The notes under the pieces: generated by a model | Database searches by the model: none | What the model was told of the DNA's origin: nothing | What the model saw: the letters and a program-made list of their open reading frames with translations, nothing else | Made by a program: the position numbers and the translations under genes | Assembly: GCF_016894385.1 (NCBI RefSeq) | Contig: NZ_CP069811.1 | Coordinates: 1,836,501 to 1,900,500 of the forward strand | Source: Cupriavidus oxalaticus | GTDB lineage: Bacteria; Pseudomonadota; Gammaproteobacteria; Burkholderiales; Burkholderiaceae | Direction of reading: 5' to 3' | Length of the DNA: 64,000 nt | Shown here: one piece after another, positions 17,137 through 44,876 of the stretch | Numbering within the stretch: position 1 is the first letter of the stretch | Layout of the letters: each line of letters opens with the position of its first letter

Positions 17137-18847
17137 TTGAGCTGACTCCCTCTGAATGTTGGCGCGCGCCATGCGGCAGCCTGTTGTTCGTTTTGCTCGC
17201 TGCCGCCGGCATCGGTGCCGGCGGCGGCGCTGTCGGCACGGATCACGCCGCTGTCGCAGCGGATCACGCGGTCGGCCACGTGGAAATAGCGGTCGTCGTG
17301 GCTGACCGCGACGATGGTCTTGCCGCTGCGCTTGAGTTCCGGCAGCAGCGATTCATAGAAGTAGGCGCGGAATACCGGGTCCTGGTCGGCAGCCCATTCG
17401 TCCAGCAGCAGCACCGGCCGCGCCTCGACATAGGCCGCCAGCAGCGCCAGCCGCTTGCGCTGGCCCTGCGACAGCTGCGTGGTCGACAGCAGGTCGTCGC
17501 GGATCGCGACCTTGTGGTCCATATGCAGCCGCTTGAGGAAGGCATTGGCCACCGCGGCGTCGAACTTGCCGTCCGGCCCCACCAGCCGCGCGAACAGGTG
17601 CGCGTTGGAGAAGACCGTGGCGAAATGGCTGCGATACCAGGGCAGTTGCGCCGCGCCCACTGTGGTGCCGGCCAGCGACACGCTGCCGGCCGTGGGCTGG
17701 TACAGGCCCGCCAGCAGCTTCATCAGCGTCGATTTGCCGCTGCCGTTGCCGCCGACGATGAACACCGTCTCGCCGGCGGCCAGCGTCAGCGACACCGGGC
17801 CCAGCCGGAAGCCGCGCTCGTCGCCCTGCTCCGGGTAGTCGTAGCGCACATCCCGCAGCGCCAGCAGCGGCGCGCCCGGAGCCGGAGGCGTGGCGGCGGC
17901 ATTGTGGCTGGCATGCAGCGCAAAATCCTCCGTGTACGGCGCCAGCCGCAGCGTGTCGATCTTGCGCAGCGCGACGTTGCCGGTCATCAGGATCGGCAGC
18001 GTGCCGACCAGGTCGTTCAGCGGCATGCGCAGGAACATCAGCACCAGCACGAAGGCGGTGATGCGCTCGCGCGCAATGCCCAGCGCATCGCCGGCGATAA
18101 AGATCGCGCAGGCCAGCCCCAGGATCAGCGCCGCGGTGAACGACAGGCTCAGCACCCAGTAGCGGTCGGCGCGCACCTCATGCGCACGCGCAAACTCGGC
18201 GGCGGGCTCGAAGTCGCGCTGGTAGAAGCTCTGCTTGCGCCAGGCGTTCAGCGCGAGTTCGTAGCGGCCGTCGATGGCGCCCTGGTAGCCCGCATAGAGG
18301 CGGTCGTCGGTGTCGCGCACGGCCTTCATCAGCCCGCGCATGCGCAGCACCCAGCGCTGCGCCAGCAGCACGCCGCCGCCCAGTACCACGGCGCCGAGCA
18401 CGAACAGCTGCCACGACAGCCAGCCCAGGTACAGCAGCCCGCCCGCCACCAGCACGCCGTTGTAGAACACGAACGGCACGCGGTTGAAGGCCATGCCGAT
18501 CGAGGCGATGTCCTTGGTCAGCATGGCATAGACGGTGGGACCGCCGATCGCTTCCAGGCGCTCGACGTCGGTGTCGAGCACGCGCTTGAGCATGCGCAGG
18601 CGCATGTCGTAGACCACGCGGTGGCCCAGCGCGGTCAGCAGCGCCTGCGAGCCGAAGCCGCAGCCGAACAAGACGGCCAGGAGGCCCAGCAGGATGCCGA
18701 TGCGGCCAGCTTCAAGCGCGGCCGGCGCGGCAATCATGCGGTTGATCTCGGCGATCAGCGCGATGCCGGCGAGCGCGCTGCAGGTACCCGCGGCCAGCGC
18801 CAGCAACAGCAGGCCGCCAAAGCGGCGGCGCAATGACAGGAACAGGT

Positions 18848-18851
<4 letters not shown>
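17112..18851 (-). CDS. Cyclic-peptide/siderophore export ABC transporter (SyrD/PvdE family)
   Basis: This is a 579-residue fused permease-ATPase. The GTG start at 18851 overlaps the NRPS stop as GTGA; the longer frame upstream lies inside the NRPS. Six helices occupy about residues 1-300. The nucleotide-binding domain has Walker A GGNGSGKST, signature LSQGQRKRL and Walker B RPVLLLDEWAADQDP, followed by the switch His in VSHDDRYF. 'DEWAADQDP' is characteristic of the SyrD/PvdE group, which exports lipopeptides or siderophore precursors across the inner membrane. A precursor-export step followed by periplasmic maturation is possible, but no maturation enzyme gene was seen. Confidence 0.93.
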
Positions 18852-22054
<3,203 letters not shown>

Positions 22055-22232
22055 CGGGTCTTCTCCGGAGCGGCACTGCAGGCGCTGCTGGCCTGGCTGC
22101 CTCGACCCACGCAGGCCCGCCGCGGAACCGGCATGGCCGCAAGCGCTTCGCCGCCGCGGCATTGCCATGGCCGGCGGTCAGGAAAGCGCCCGGGTACGGG
22201 ATTGTCTCTACAAATGCAATTGCGAATATACC

Positions 22233-22247
22233 TGATAATCATTCTCA
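22233..22247. promoter_or_regulatory. Fur box upstream of NRPS (C-A-T) and fhuF
   Basis: TGATAAT-C-ATTCTCA matches the 7-1-7 Fur consensus TGATAAT-N-ATTATCA at 13 of 14 positions. It lies in the 218-bp region between the leftward NRPS gene and the rightward fhuF gene, so iron-loaded Fur should repress both. Confidence 0.8.
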
Positions 22248-22272
22248 TCTTCAACTTGAAGGATGGCGTTGA

Positions 22273-23064
22273 ATGCACAAATACAACGCCGTTCAGGGCT
22301 GCCTCTTGTCTGCTTTACTGCCGCTACCGCTGTTGCTTGAACTGTTTCCGGAACCGCTGCACCGATACGCCGAAGCCGTGTCGGCCGGCCCGCCCGCGCC
22401 CGCGGACATCGTCATCGCCACGCTCGGCGCGACGCCGGCAAGCGCCCTGGCCCGCGCGCTGCAGGCCAGCGCCGCGCACCACCGCAGCAACGATGCGCGC
22501 GTGACCGGCTCGGTCTGGGCGCGGCACGGTTTCTCGTCGCTGCTGCCCGGCGTGGTGGCTGCCGCCGCGCTGGCACACCACGTGCTGCCGCTGCGCGACG
22601 CAGCGATCCGGCCCGATGGGCACGGCCGCGCCGTGAGGCTGTTGTTGCCGCACGGCGGCGAGGCACTGCACGGCGCCCCGCCGCAGCAACGCTACGGCGC
22701 GCTGCTGGACAACCTGCTGGCGCCGCTGGTGCAGGCGCTGGCCGCGGCCAGCGGCGCGTCGCCCCGCTTGCTGTGGGCCAATGCCGGTGCCGTCGTCGCC
22801 GAGGTGTTCCGCCACGCGCCGGTCCTGCTGCAGCCGGGCCTGCCGGCCACCGAAGCCACGCTGGCGCACGATGCGGCGTGGCTGATGGACACCCGCACCC
22901 GCCCCGACGGCCGCGACAACCCGCTGCATGCGCCGATGCGCGCGCACCGCGTGAGCCGCGACGGCACCACCACCACGCTGTGGCTGCGCCGGCTGTGCTG
23001 CCTGCGCTACCGGCTGCACGGCTTCCCGCTGTGCGGCGACTGCCCGCGCCAGCTGCTGCGCTGA
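22273..23064 (+). CDS. fhuF: FhuF-like siderophore-iron reductase
   Basis: This is a 263-residue cytoplasmic protein. The C-terminal CC-x10-C-x2-C motif (CCLRYRLHGFPLCGDC) is the unusual [2Fe-2S] ligand set of FhuF. FhuF proteins reduce ferric hydroxamate-type siderophores in the cytoplasm and release Fe(II). It is transcribed against the NRPS genes and converges with the 3' end of the large NRPS, leaving 21 bp between stops. It shares the Fur-controlled region with the C-A-T NRPS. Its presence suggests the ferric complex, or part of it, reaches the cytoplasm. Confidence 0.88.
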   Translation: MHKYNAVQGCLLSALLPLPLLLELFPEPLHRYAEAVSAGPPAPADIVIATLGATPASALARALQASAAHHRSNDARVTGSVWARHGFSSLLPGVVAAAALAHHVLPLRDAAIRPDGHGRAVRLLLPHGGEALHGAPPQQRYGALLDNLLAPLVQALAAASGASPRLLWANAGAVVAEVFRHAPVLLQPGLPATEATLAHDAAWLMDTRTRPDGRDNPLHAPMRAHRVSRDGTTTTLWLRRLCCLRYRLHGFPLCGDCPRQLLR

Positions 23065-23085
23065 AACCATCACCCGCTGCCCCGC

Positions 23086-29121
<6,036 letters not shown>

Positions 29122-29156
29122 GGGGGCGGGATCGGTCAATGGATTTCGGGAAGCGA

Positions 29157-32100
29157 TTACGCCGGCACCGCGGCCTGCGCATGCGGTGCAGCGGCGGCCA
29201 GTGCCGCATGCGCCAGCGTGTCGAGGTCATTGTCCGCAGCGGCCTGCCTGACGGCAGCGGCCAGCGCATGCGCGCTCGGATGGTCGAACACCACGCCGGG
29301 CGCGATCTCCACCTGCAGCCGGCGGCGCAGCCGCGCCACCAGCTTGATCACCAGCAGCGAATGGCCGCCGAGGGCGAAGAAGTCGGCATGGGGGTCGACC
29401 TGGCCCTGTTCCAGCAGCTCGGCCATCAGCGCGCACACCAGGGCTTCCACCGCGTCGGACGCGGCGGCTGCGGCGGCTGCGGCGGCTGGCGCGTTGTCGG
29501 CAGGCAGCAGTTCGCGCAGCGCGACGCGGTCCGTCTTGCCGTTGGGCAGTCGCGGCAGCGCCGCCAGCGGGACGAAGCGCGCCGGCACCATCGCGTCGGG
29601 CAGCATCGCGGCCAGCGTGTGGCGCAGCGCGGCGGCGTCGACGATGCTGCCGGCTGCCGGCACGAGGAAGGCACACAGCACGGCCTCGCCGCCGGGCCCC
29701 GCCACCGCGCACACCGCTGCCTGCGCGACCCCGGGCTGGGCCAGCAGCGCGGCTTCGGCCTCCGCGGGCTCGACGCGGATGCCGCGGATCTTGACCTGCT
29801 GGTCGGCGCGGCCCAGCAGTTGCAAACCGGCGGGCGTGGCGCGCGCGAGATCGCCGGTGCGGTACAGGCGCTCGGCGGCAACGAAGGGATCGTCGACGAA
29901 CGCCGCCGCATCGAGGTCCGCCCGGCCGAGGTAGCCGTGCGCGAGTTGCGGGCCGCCGACGTAGAGCTGCCCGGCTACGCCGGCCGGCACCGGCCGCAGC
30001 GCATCGTCCAGCAGGCGCACGCGGGTCGCACCCAGCGCGCGGCTCAGTGGCGCCGTGCCGGCGGGCCACGCCGGCACGTCCGCGCCGAGCGCGTGGACCA
30101 TCACGCCGATGGTGGTTTCGGTCGGGCCATAGTGGTTGAAGATGCGGCAGCCGGGCGCGTGGTGGCGCAGCGTGCCGACCAGGCTGGCCGGCAACGGCTC
30201 GCCGCCAAGGATGACGGTGGCCGGCACCGCGGGCGCTTCCGTTTCCAGCAGCGCCGCCAGGTGCGACGGCACGATCTTGATGGCATCGACCGCGCGGCCG
30301 CGCAGGTAGCGGGCAAAGGCCGCGGGATGGGCCATGTCGTCATCGCCGGCCACGACCAGGCAGCCGCCCTGCCACAGGGCGGCAAACAGCGTGGTGTTGC
30401 CGAGGTCGGCGGCCACCGACGATGTCAGCCCGAAGCGTTGGCACGACGACAGCGACAGCGCATCGCAAACCGCCGCGGTGTAGTGGCTGACCTGCGCGTG
30501 GCCGATCACCACGCCCTTGGGTTCGCCGGTGGAGCCGGAGGTGAACAATACGTAGGCGGCGGCATCGGGCGTGACGGTTGCCGCACCCTCTGCCGCTGGC
30601 GCGGCTGAGGCCAGCAAGGCATCGGCGCTGAGCACGGTGCCGTCGTCCGGCGACGCCTGCTGCGCGATCGTCAGCACAGGCCCGGCCTGCGCCAGCACGC
30701 TGCGGCGCCGCGCCTGCGGCCAGGCCGGGTCGAGCGGCACGTAGGCACCGCCCGCGGCCCATACCGCCAGCAGGCTGGCCACCAGCGCGCCGCTGCGCGG
30801 CAATGCCAGCGCCACGCGCGTGCCGGGGCCCACGCCCAGCGCGCGCAGCCGTTGCGCGGCGGCGTGCACCGTGCGCTGCAGGCCGCCATAGTCGAGCACG
30901 AGGTCGGCGGCGTCCAGCGCAGGCGCCGTCGGCGCGTTGCGTGCATGCCTTGCGATGCGGTCCAGCAGCGAGTCTCCCGCCGCGGCCGGCTTGTCGCCGG
31001 TCCAGCATTGCGGCACGCGCAAGGTATCGTCGGCAGGCCACCACAGCGACCACAGCGGCGCATCCAGTGCGGCCGGCAGCGTGCCGATCAGCGCAGCGAG
31101 GTGAGACAGCAGCCACGGCGCCACGCGCGGATGCAGCGTGCCGGCTGACGCATGCAGCGCCAGCGCGGCCATGCCCTGCCCGTCGTCCAGTGCCTCGCAC
31201 ACCAGGTCGAAGCCGGGCCACGCCGGGCTCGCCAGCGCGATCCCGTCGGCGGGCAACGGCGATACCGCAAACCCGATGCGCGGGCCGGCGTCACCGGGCA
31301 GCCACGCTTCCTGCCACGCGGCGTGGCCGTCCAGCGCCGGCAGCCACGCCTGCCAGTGGCTGCGCAGGCTGGCGGTGTCATCCCATTGCACGCGCAGCGG
31401 CAACGCCTTGGCGAACACCCCCGCGGCGCCGGCCATCACGTCGTAGTCGCGGCGGCAGTCGTGCAGCCACGTGGCGCTGAATACCGGCTGCCCGCACAGG
31501 CGCGCCAGCATGGCCCACCACGCCGCCTGCAGCACGCGCTCCGGCGTGGTGCCGAGCTGGCGCGCGGTCTCGGCCAGCGCCTGGCGATGCGCGGCATGCA
31601 GCGTGTGGCGCCAGCTGCCGGCTGTGGTGGCCGAAGCAGCAGCGAGCGCGTCGGGCAGGCGCAGCGGCGCGGGCAGGCCGGCCGCCTGTGCCTGCCAGTA
31701 GCCGCGCCCGGCGTCGCCGGTACCGTCCTCGCCCAGGCGTGCGCTTTCCTGCCAGTCGGCATATTGCGCGTATTGCAGCGGCGGCCCGTTTTCGTCCGCC
31801 GCAGGGGACTCCAATGCATCGCGTACGGCTTCGGCGAGGCGCAGCACGCTGTTGCGGTCTGCCGCCAGCGGGCTGGCCAGCAGCCACAGCGTGGCACCGC
31901 CGCCGGCCAGCGGGCACAGGCAGGCGCGCAGCACCTTGCCCTGCGCCGGATCGAGCGCGGGCAGCACCAGCGCCTCGCCGTCCGCGACGATGATCGTGGC
32001 CACGGCATTGGCGCCTTGCGGCACGCATGCCGCCAGCTGGCTGCCATCGTCGATGCAAGCCATGCACAGCACGTCGTGGCGTTCGCGCAGCAGGGCCAGC

Positions 32101-32235
32101 GCGGCGTCTACCGCGGCAGGCTCGGGCTGGCAACGCAGCGCGATGCGCACCACATGCGCGTGCGGCGCCGGCGCACTGCGCCATTGCTGCCAGGCGGCCT
32201 GTTGTTCGGGAGTAGGGCTCCAGGCGTCGTGCATG

Positions 32236-32243
<8 letters not shown>
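29157..32243 (-). CDS. NRPS, interface-A-T, predicted Asp
   Basis: This is 1028 residues; ATG 32243 follows AGGAGAA and overlaps the upstream NRPS stop by 8 bp. Residues 1-420 are a degenerate condensation-like domain where the catalytic HHxxxDG is replaced by ASPLAADRNS. This fits the 'interface' domains that position fused aspartate beta-hydroxylases. The A domain (430-930) has LFTSGSTGEPKG and NHYGPTETT; pocket residues D-L-T-K-I-G-H-I-G-K indicate Asp. T (about 960) has FFALGGHSLLV. Peptide-bond formation to this Asp is presumably done by the third C domain of the upstream protein, and hydroxylation by that protein's C-terminal TauD-like domain. Confidence 0.92.
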
Positions 32244-41643
<9,400 letters not shown>

Positions 41644-41724
41644 GGCGAAAACGTTGGAGATGACGGGTCCCCGCCGGGCAGGCGCAACCTGCCCGGCCAG
41701 GAGTGATCAGGCGGGAAACGCGCC

Positions 41725-42798
41725 TCAGCCCAGTCCGGGCGGCGCGGGTTCGGCCATGGCGACGATCACGCGGCGCGCGCCGGTGAAGGTGCTGCGCCCG
41801 TGGGCGGCGAGCATGTTGTCGAGCATCAGCACGTCGCCCTGCTGCCAGGGGAAGCGCACCGTGCACTGGTCCAGCGTGGCGCGGATCGATGCCAGCGCAT
41901 CGTCTTCCAGCGGCGCGCCGTCGCCGTAGACGACGTTGCGCGGCAGTTCGTCGACGCTGCCGACCACGGCCAGCAAGGCCTCGCGCACATGCGGCGCAAG
42001 GTTCGACACATGGAACAGGTGGGCCTGGTTGAACCACACCATCTCGCCGGTCACCGGATGGCGCGCAACCGCCTGGCACAGCTGGCGCGTGCGCAGCTCG
42101 CCGTCGGGCTTCCATTCGAACCCGATCCGCTGCGCGCGGCAGAAGCGCTCCACCTGCGCGCGGTCTTCGGTGTTGAAGGCGCGCTGCCAGCTCAGGTCGA
42201 GGCCGTTGCCGTAGTTGCGCACATACATCAGCCGGCGTTGCGCAAAGCGCTCGCGGATGGCGGGGTCGAGGCGCTGGTAGACCAGGCGGCTGTCGGCGAT
42301 CGGCGTCTCGCCGCCGGTTTCGCTCGGCTGCACGCAGTGGAACCAGATCTTCATCGGCCACTGCAGCGTGTACGACTGCTCGTTATGCAGCGGGATCACC
42401 TGGTGCGCCGGGTATTCGGTCGAGGTATAGACACCCTCCCTGACCTGCGAGCGCGGCGTGGAGCCGAACTCGTAGCTCAGCAGCGGATGGCCGAAGGCGC
42501 TGGCGAAGGCGCGGAACGCGGCGTCGTCATCGAACCGGAAGCCGCGGAACAGCACGCCGCCGATGCGCGGCAGCTGCTCGGCGGCAATCGCCGCCATGGC
42601 ATGGAACTGGCCGCGCCAGTCGGTGCCGCCGTCTGGCGTGACCACCAGCGGCAGCGCGCCGTGCGCGAACAGCGGGGCGGTAGGAAGTCCGCTTGCCCTG
42701 GCGGTGGTGCTGGCGGTGGCGGTGGCGGCGGCGGTAGCCACGCCGGCAGCGGCGCGATGGGCCGCCTGGAGGTCGGCGATGGTACTGGTCGTGTCCAT
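41725..42798 (-). CDS. Stand-alone aspartate beta-hydroxylase (SyrP/TauD-like)
   Basis: This is a 357-residue Fe(II)/2-oxoglutarate dioxygenase. The metal motif HNEQSY (HxE) and the distal His in MLDNMLAAHGRS are present, and GARRVIVAM supplies the 2-oxoglutarate-binding Arg. It resembles the hydroxylase domain fused to the next gene, but as a free protein it fits the stand-alone type (TbetaH-Asp), which gives L-erythro-beta-hydroxyaspartate on a carrier-bound Asp. Its likely substrate is Asp loaded by A1 of the large NRPS. It is the first gene of the leftward NRPS operon, 81 bp before the large NRPS and behind the Fur box at 42939-42953. Confidence 0.9.
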   Translation of the reverse strand: MDTTSTIADLQAAHRAAAGVATAAATATASTTARASGLPTAPLFAHGALPLVVTPDGGTDWRGQFHAMAAIAAEQLPRIGGVLFRGFRFDDDAAFRAFASAFGHPLLSYEFGSTPRSQVREGVYTSTEYPAHQVIPLHNEQSYTLQWPMKIWFHCVQPSETGGETPIADSRLVYQRLDPAIRERFAQRRLMYVRNYGNGLDLSWQRAFNTEDRAQVERFCRAQRIGFEWKPDGELRTRQLCQAVARHPVTGEMVWFNQAHLFHVSNLAPHVREALLAVVGSVDELPRNVVYGDGAPLEDDALASIRATLDQCTVRFPWQQGDVLMLDNMLAAHGRSTFTGARRVIVAMAEPAPPGLG

Positions 42799-42938
42799 AT
42801 CCTGTTGCCTCTACGGGTGCGTTCGCGCGGCCGGTTGCGGCCCGGGAGTCGAGGAAGGCCAACGGGGGCAGCCACGCGAACAATGTCTGCACATTGAAAG
42901 TGTGAAGCGAGTGTAGCGGAATTATTTACGAATAGAAA

Positions 42939-42953
42939 TACAAATCATTATCA
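42939..42953. promoter_or_regulatory. Fur box between beta-hydroxylase and mbtH
   Basis: TACAAAT-C-ATTATCA has a perfect right heptamer and a 4/7 left heptamer relative to the Fur 7-1-7 consensus, inside an AT-rich island. It lies between the two divergent halves of the biosynthetic locus (41725-42798 leftward and 43061 onward rightward), so one site can repress both. Confidence 0.72.
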
Positions 42954-43060
42954 TTTACGATGTTGCTTTACGAGTTGCCTCGCATGTCCGCCATGACCTC
43001 GTGGCAGCACGCGCTGCCTGCAACGCGATGGCGTTCCACACCAACTGAAGGAGCACTGCA

Positions 43061-43267
43061 ATGAGCTGGGACCACCCCGACACGCATTTCCATGTCGTCC
43101 GCAATGAGGAAGGCCAGTACTCGATCTGGCCCGACTACAAGACCGTACCGGCCGGATGGGAAAGCACCGGCTTCCAGGGCGGCCGCGATGAGTGCCTGGC
43201 CCATATCGACACGGTCTGGACCGACATGCGCCCGCTCAGCCTGCAGCGCGCGCTGGCCGGCGCATGA
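43061..43267 (+). CDS. MbtH-family NRPS chaperone
   Basis: This is a 68-residue protein starting behind GAAGGAG. It has the MbtH signature: an N-terminal FHVVRNEEGQYSIWPDYKTVPAGW, then the Trp residues of DTVWTDMRPLSL. MbtH-like proteins bind A domains and make them soluble and active, so this one should serve the four NRPSs. Its stop overlaps the thioesterase start (ATGA). Confidence 0.96.
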   Translation: MSWDHPDTHFHVVRNEEGQYSIWPDYKTVPAGWESTGFQGGRDECLAHIDTVWTDMRPLSLQRALAGA

Positions 43268-44088
43268 GCGCGCCGCAGCCGGTGCGCGAGCGCTGGTTTG
43301 CCGTGATGCCCGCCCGGGCAGGCGATGCCGCGCATGCCGAGGCTGCGCGCGTGCGCCTGTACTGCCTGCCCTATGCCGGCGCCGGCCATACCGCGTACCA
43401 CGGCTGGCGCGACGTGCTGCCCGCGCAGGTCGAGCTGGCGCCGGTATGCCTGCCCGGACGCGGCCTGCGCACGGGCGAGGCGCATGCGGCCTCGATCGAA
43501 GAACTGGCCACGGCCCTGGCAGCGGCGATCGTGCGTGCGGCGCGCACCGGGGCGCCGCGCTTTGCGCTGTTCGGGCACAGCATGGGCGCCCTGCTCGGCT
43601 TCGAAACCGCACGCGTGCTCGAGACCGTGCACGGCCTGTCTCCCACGGCGCTGGTGGTGTCCGGGCGCGGCGCGCCGGCGCTGCCGTCGGCGCGGCCGCC
43701 GTTCAGCACGCTGCCTGACGGGGCCTTCGCCGACGTCATCGCCGCGATGGGCGGCATGCCGGCGGAGATCCGCGAAACCCCGGAAGCGCTGGCATTTTTC
43801 CTGCCGGTGCTGCGTGCCGACATCGCGCTGTGCGAGCGCTGGCGCTACCGCGCCGGCCCGCGCCTGGGCTGCCCGATCACCGTGCTGGGCGGCCAGGACG
43901 ACGTTCATGCGCCGCCGGCGATGCTGGCGGCCTGGCGCGACGAGACCCTGCACGATTGCCGCCAGCAAGTCTTCGCGGGCGGGCACTTCTTCCTGCACGA
44001 AGCGGCGCCCGCGGTGCTGGACGCCGTCGCGCAGGCCGTGCTTGGCACCGCGGCGCCCAGCGGAGAAGCCGGCCATGCGCTTGCCTGA
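43264..44088 (+). CDS. Type II thioesterase
   Basis: This 274-residue alpha/beta hydrolase is typical of external NRPS thioesterases: an N-terminal CLPYAGAGHTAYHGWRDVLP, nucleophile GHSMGALLGFE, acid in LGGQDDVHAP and His in AGGHFFLHE. Such enzymes clear mis-primed carrier domains. No NRPS here has its own TE, so this protein might also take part in release, although that would be unusual. It begins within mbtH (ATGA) and overlaps the PPTase by 14 bp. Confidence 0.93.
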   Translation: MSAPQPVRERWFAVMPARAGDAAHAEAARVRLYCLPYAGAGHTAYHGWRDVLPAQVELAPVCLPGRGLRTGEAHAASIEELATALAAAIVRAARTGAPRFALFGHSMGALLGFETARVLETVHGLSPTALVVSGRGAPALPSARPPFSTLPDGAFADVIAAMGGMPAEIRETPEALAFFLPVLRADIALCERWRYRAGPRLGCPITVLGGQDDVHAPPAMLAAWRDETLHDCRQQVFAGGHFFLHEAAPAVLDAVAQAVLGTAAPSGEAGHALA

Positions 44089-44812
44089 CCTCGCCGCGCC
44101 GGCGCACGGCGACATCCACGTGTGGCACGTGGCGGCCGACGCGCCGGTGGATCCAGCGATGCTTTCTGCCGGCGAGCACGCCCGCGCCACAGCGTTTCGG
44201 CAGGCCGCCGACCGCAACCGCTTTACCGCGGCGCGCGCGGCCTTGCGCACGCTGCTGGGCGGCTGCCTGGGCCTGTCTCCCGCCGACGTGCCGCTGGCCG
44301 CCAACGCCTTCGGCAAGCCCGTGCTGGCCACGGCCGCGGAGCACCTGCCCCTGCACTTCAACGTCAGCCACAGCGGCACGCGCGCGGTGATCGCGCTGTC
44401 GCGCGTGCCGGTCGGCATCGACATCGAAGCCTGGCGCGCCGGCATGGCCTGGGCGGACTGGCGCGACAGCGCCGCCGTCGCCTGCGCGCCCGATGAAATG
44501 CACTGGCTCGCCGGGCTGGCGCAGCGGCAGCCGGAGCACGCCATGCTCGGCTTCCTGCGGCTATGGACCGCCAAGGAAGCGTGCAGCAAGGCGGTCGGCA
44601 CCGGCCTGTCGGCGTCGCCGCTGGCGGTGCGCGTGGCGCTGCCCGGCAGCGCCGAATGCGTGCCGCCGCTGGCGCGCGCCGGCGCCGGTGTCTGGTATCT
44701 GCACGATGCCGGCGGCGGCCCGCGCCATGTGGCGTGCCTGGCCACGCCGCTGGCGGCCGTGCGCGTCGTGCAGCGGCAATACCCTTCGCGCTCCGCCAGC
44801 GCCAGCCCTTGA
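44075..44812 (+). CDS. Sfp-type 4'-phosphopantetheinyl transferase
   Basis: This 245-residue protein carries the Sfp-family motifs NVSHSGTRAVIAL, VGIDIEAW (Mg-binding Asp/Glu) and WTAKEACSKAVGTGL. It attaches phosphopantetheine from CoA to the T domains of the NRPSs. The ATG lies inside the thioesterase gene and translation is probably coupled. A dedicated PPTase in the cluster makes the locus self-sufficient. Confidence 0.95.
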   Translation: MRLPDLAAPAHGDIHVWHVAADAPVDPAMLSAGEHARATAFRQAADRNRFTAARAALRTLLGGCLGLSPADVPLAANAFGKPVLATAAEHLPLHFNVSHSGTRAVIALSRVPVGIDIEAWRAGMAWADWRDSAAVACAPDEMHWLAGLAQRQPEHAMLGFLRLWTAKEACSKAVGTGLSASPLAVRVALPGSAECVPPLARAGAGVWYLHDAGGGPRHVACLATPLAAVRVVQRQYPSRSASASP

Positions 44813-44876
44813 TCCGGTCCTTGCAGTCAACGCCTCCAACGCCCCTGTATCAACGCCCTCCGCCAGGAATGACACC

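Noticed and set aside
42897..43060. Riboswitch or small RNA between the divergent siderophore operons
   Set aside because: Beyond the Fur-like box and the mbtH ribosome site no stable fold or known element was seen.
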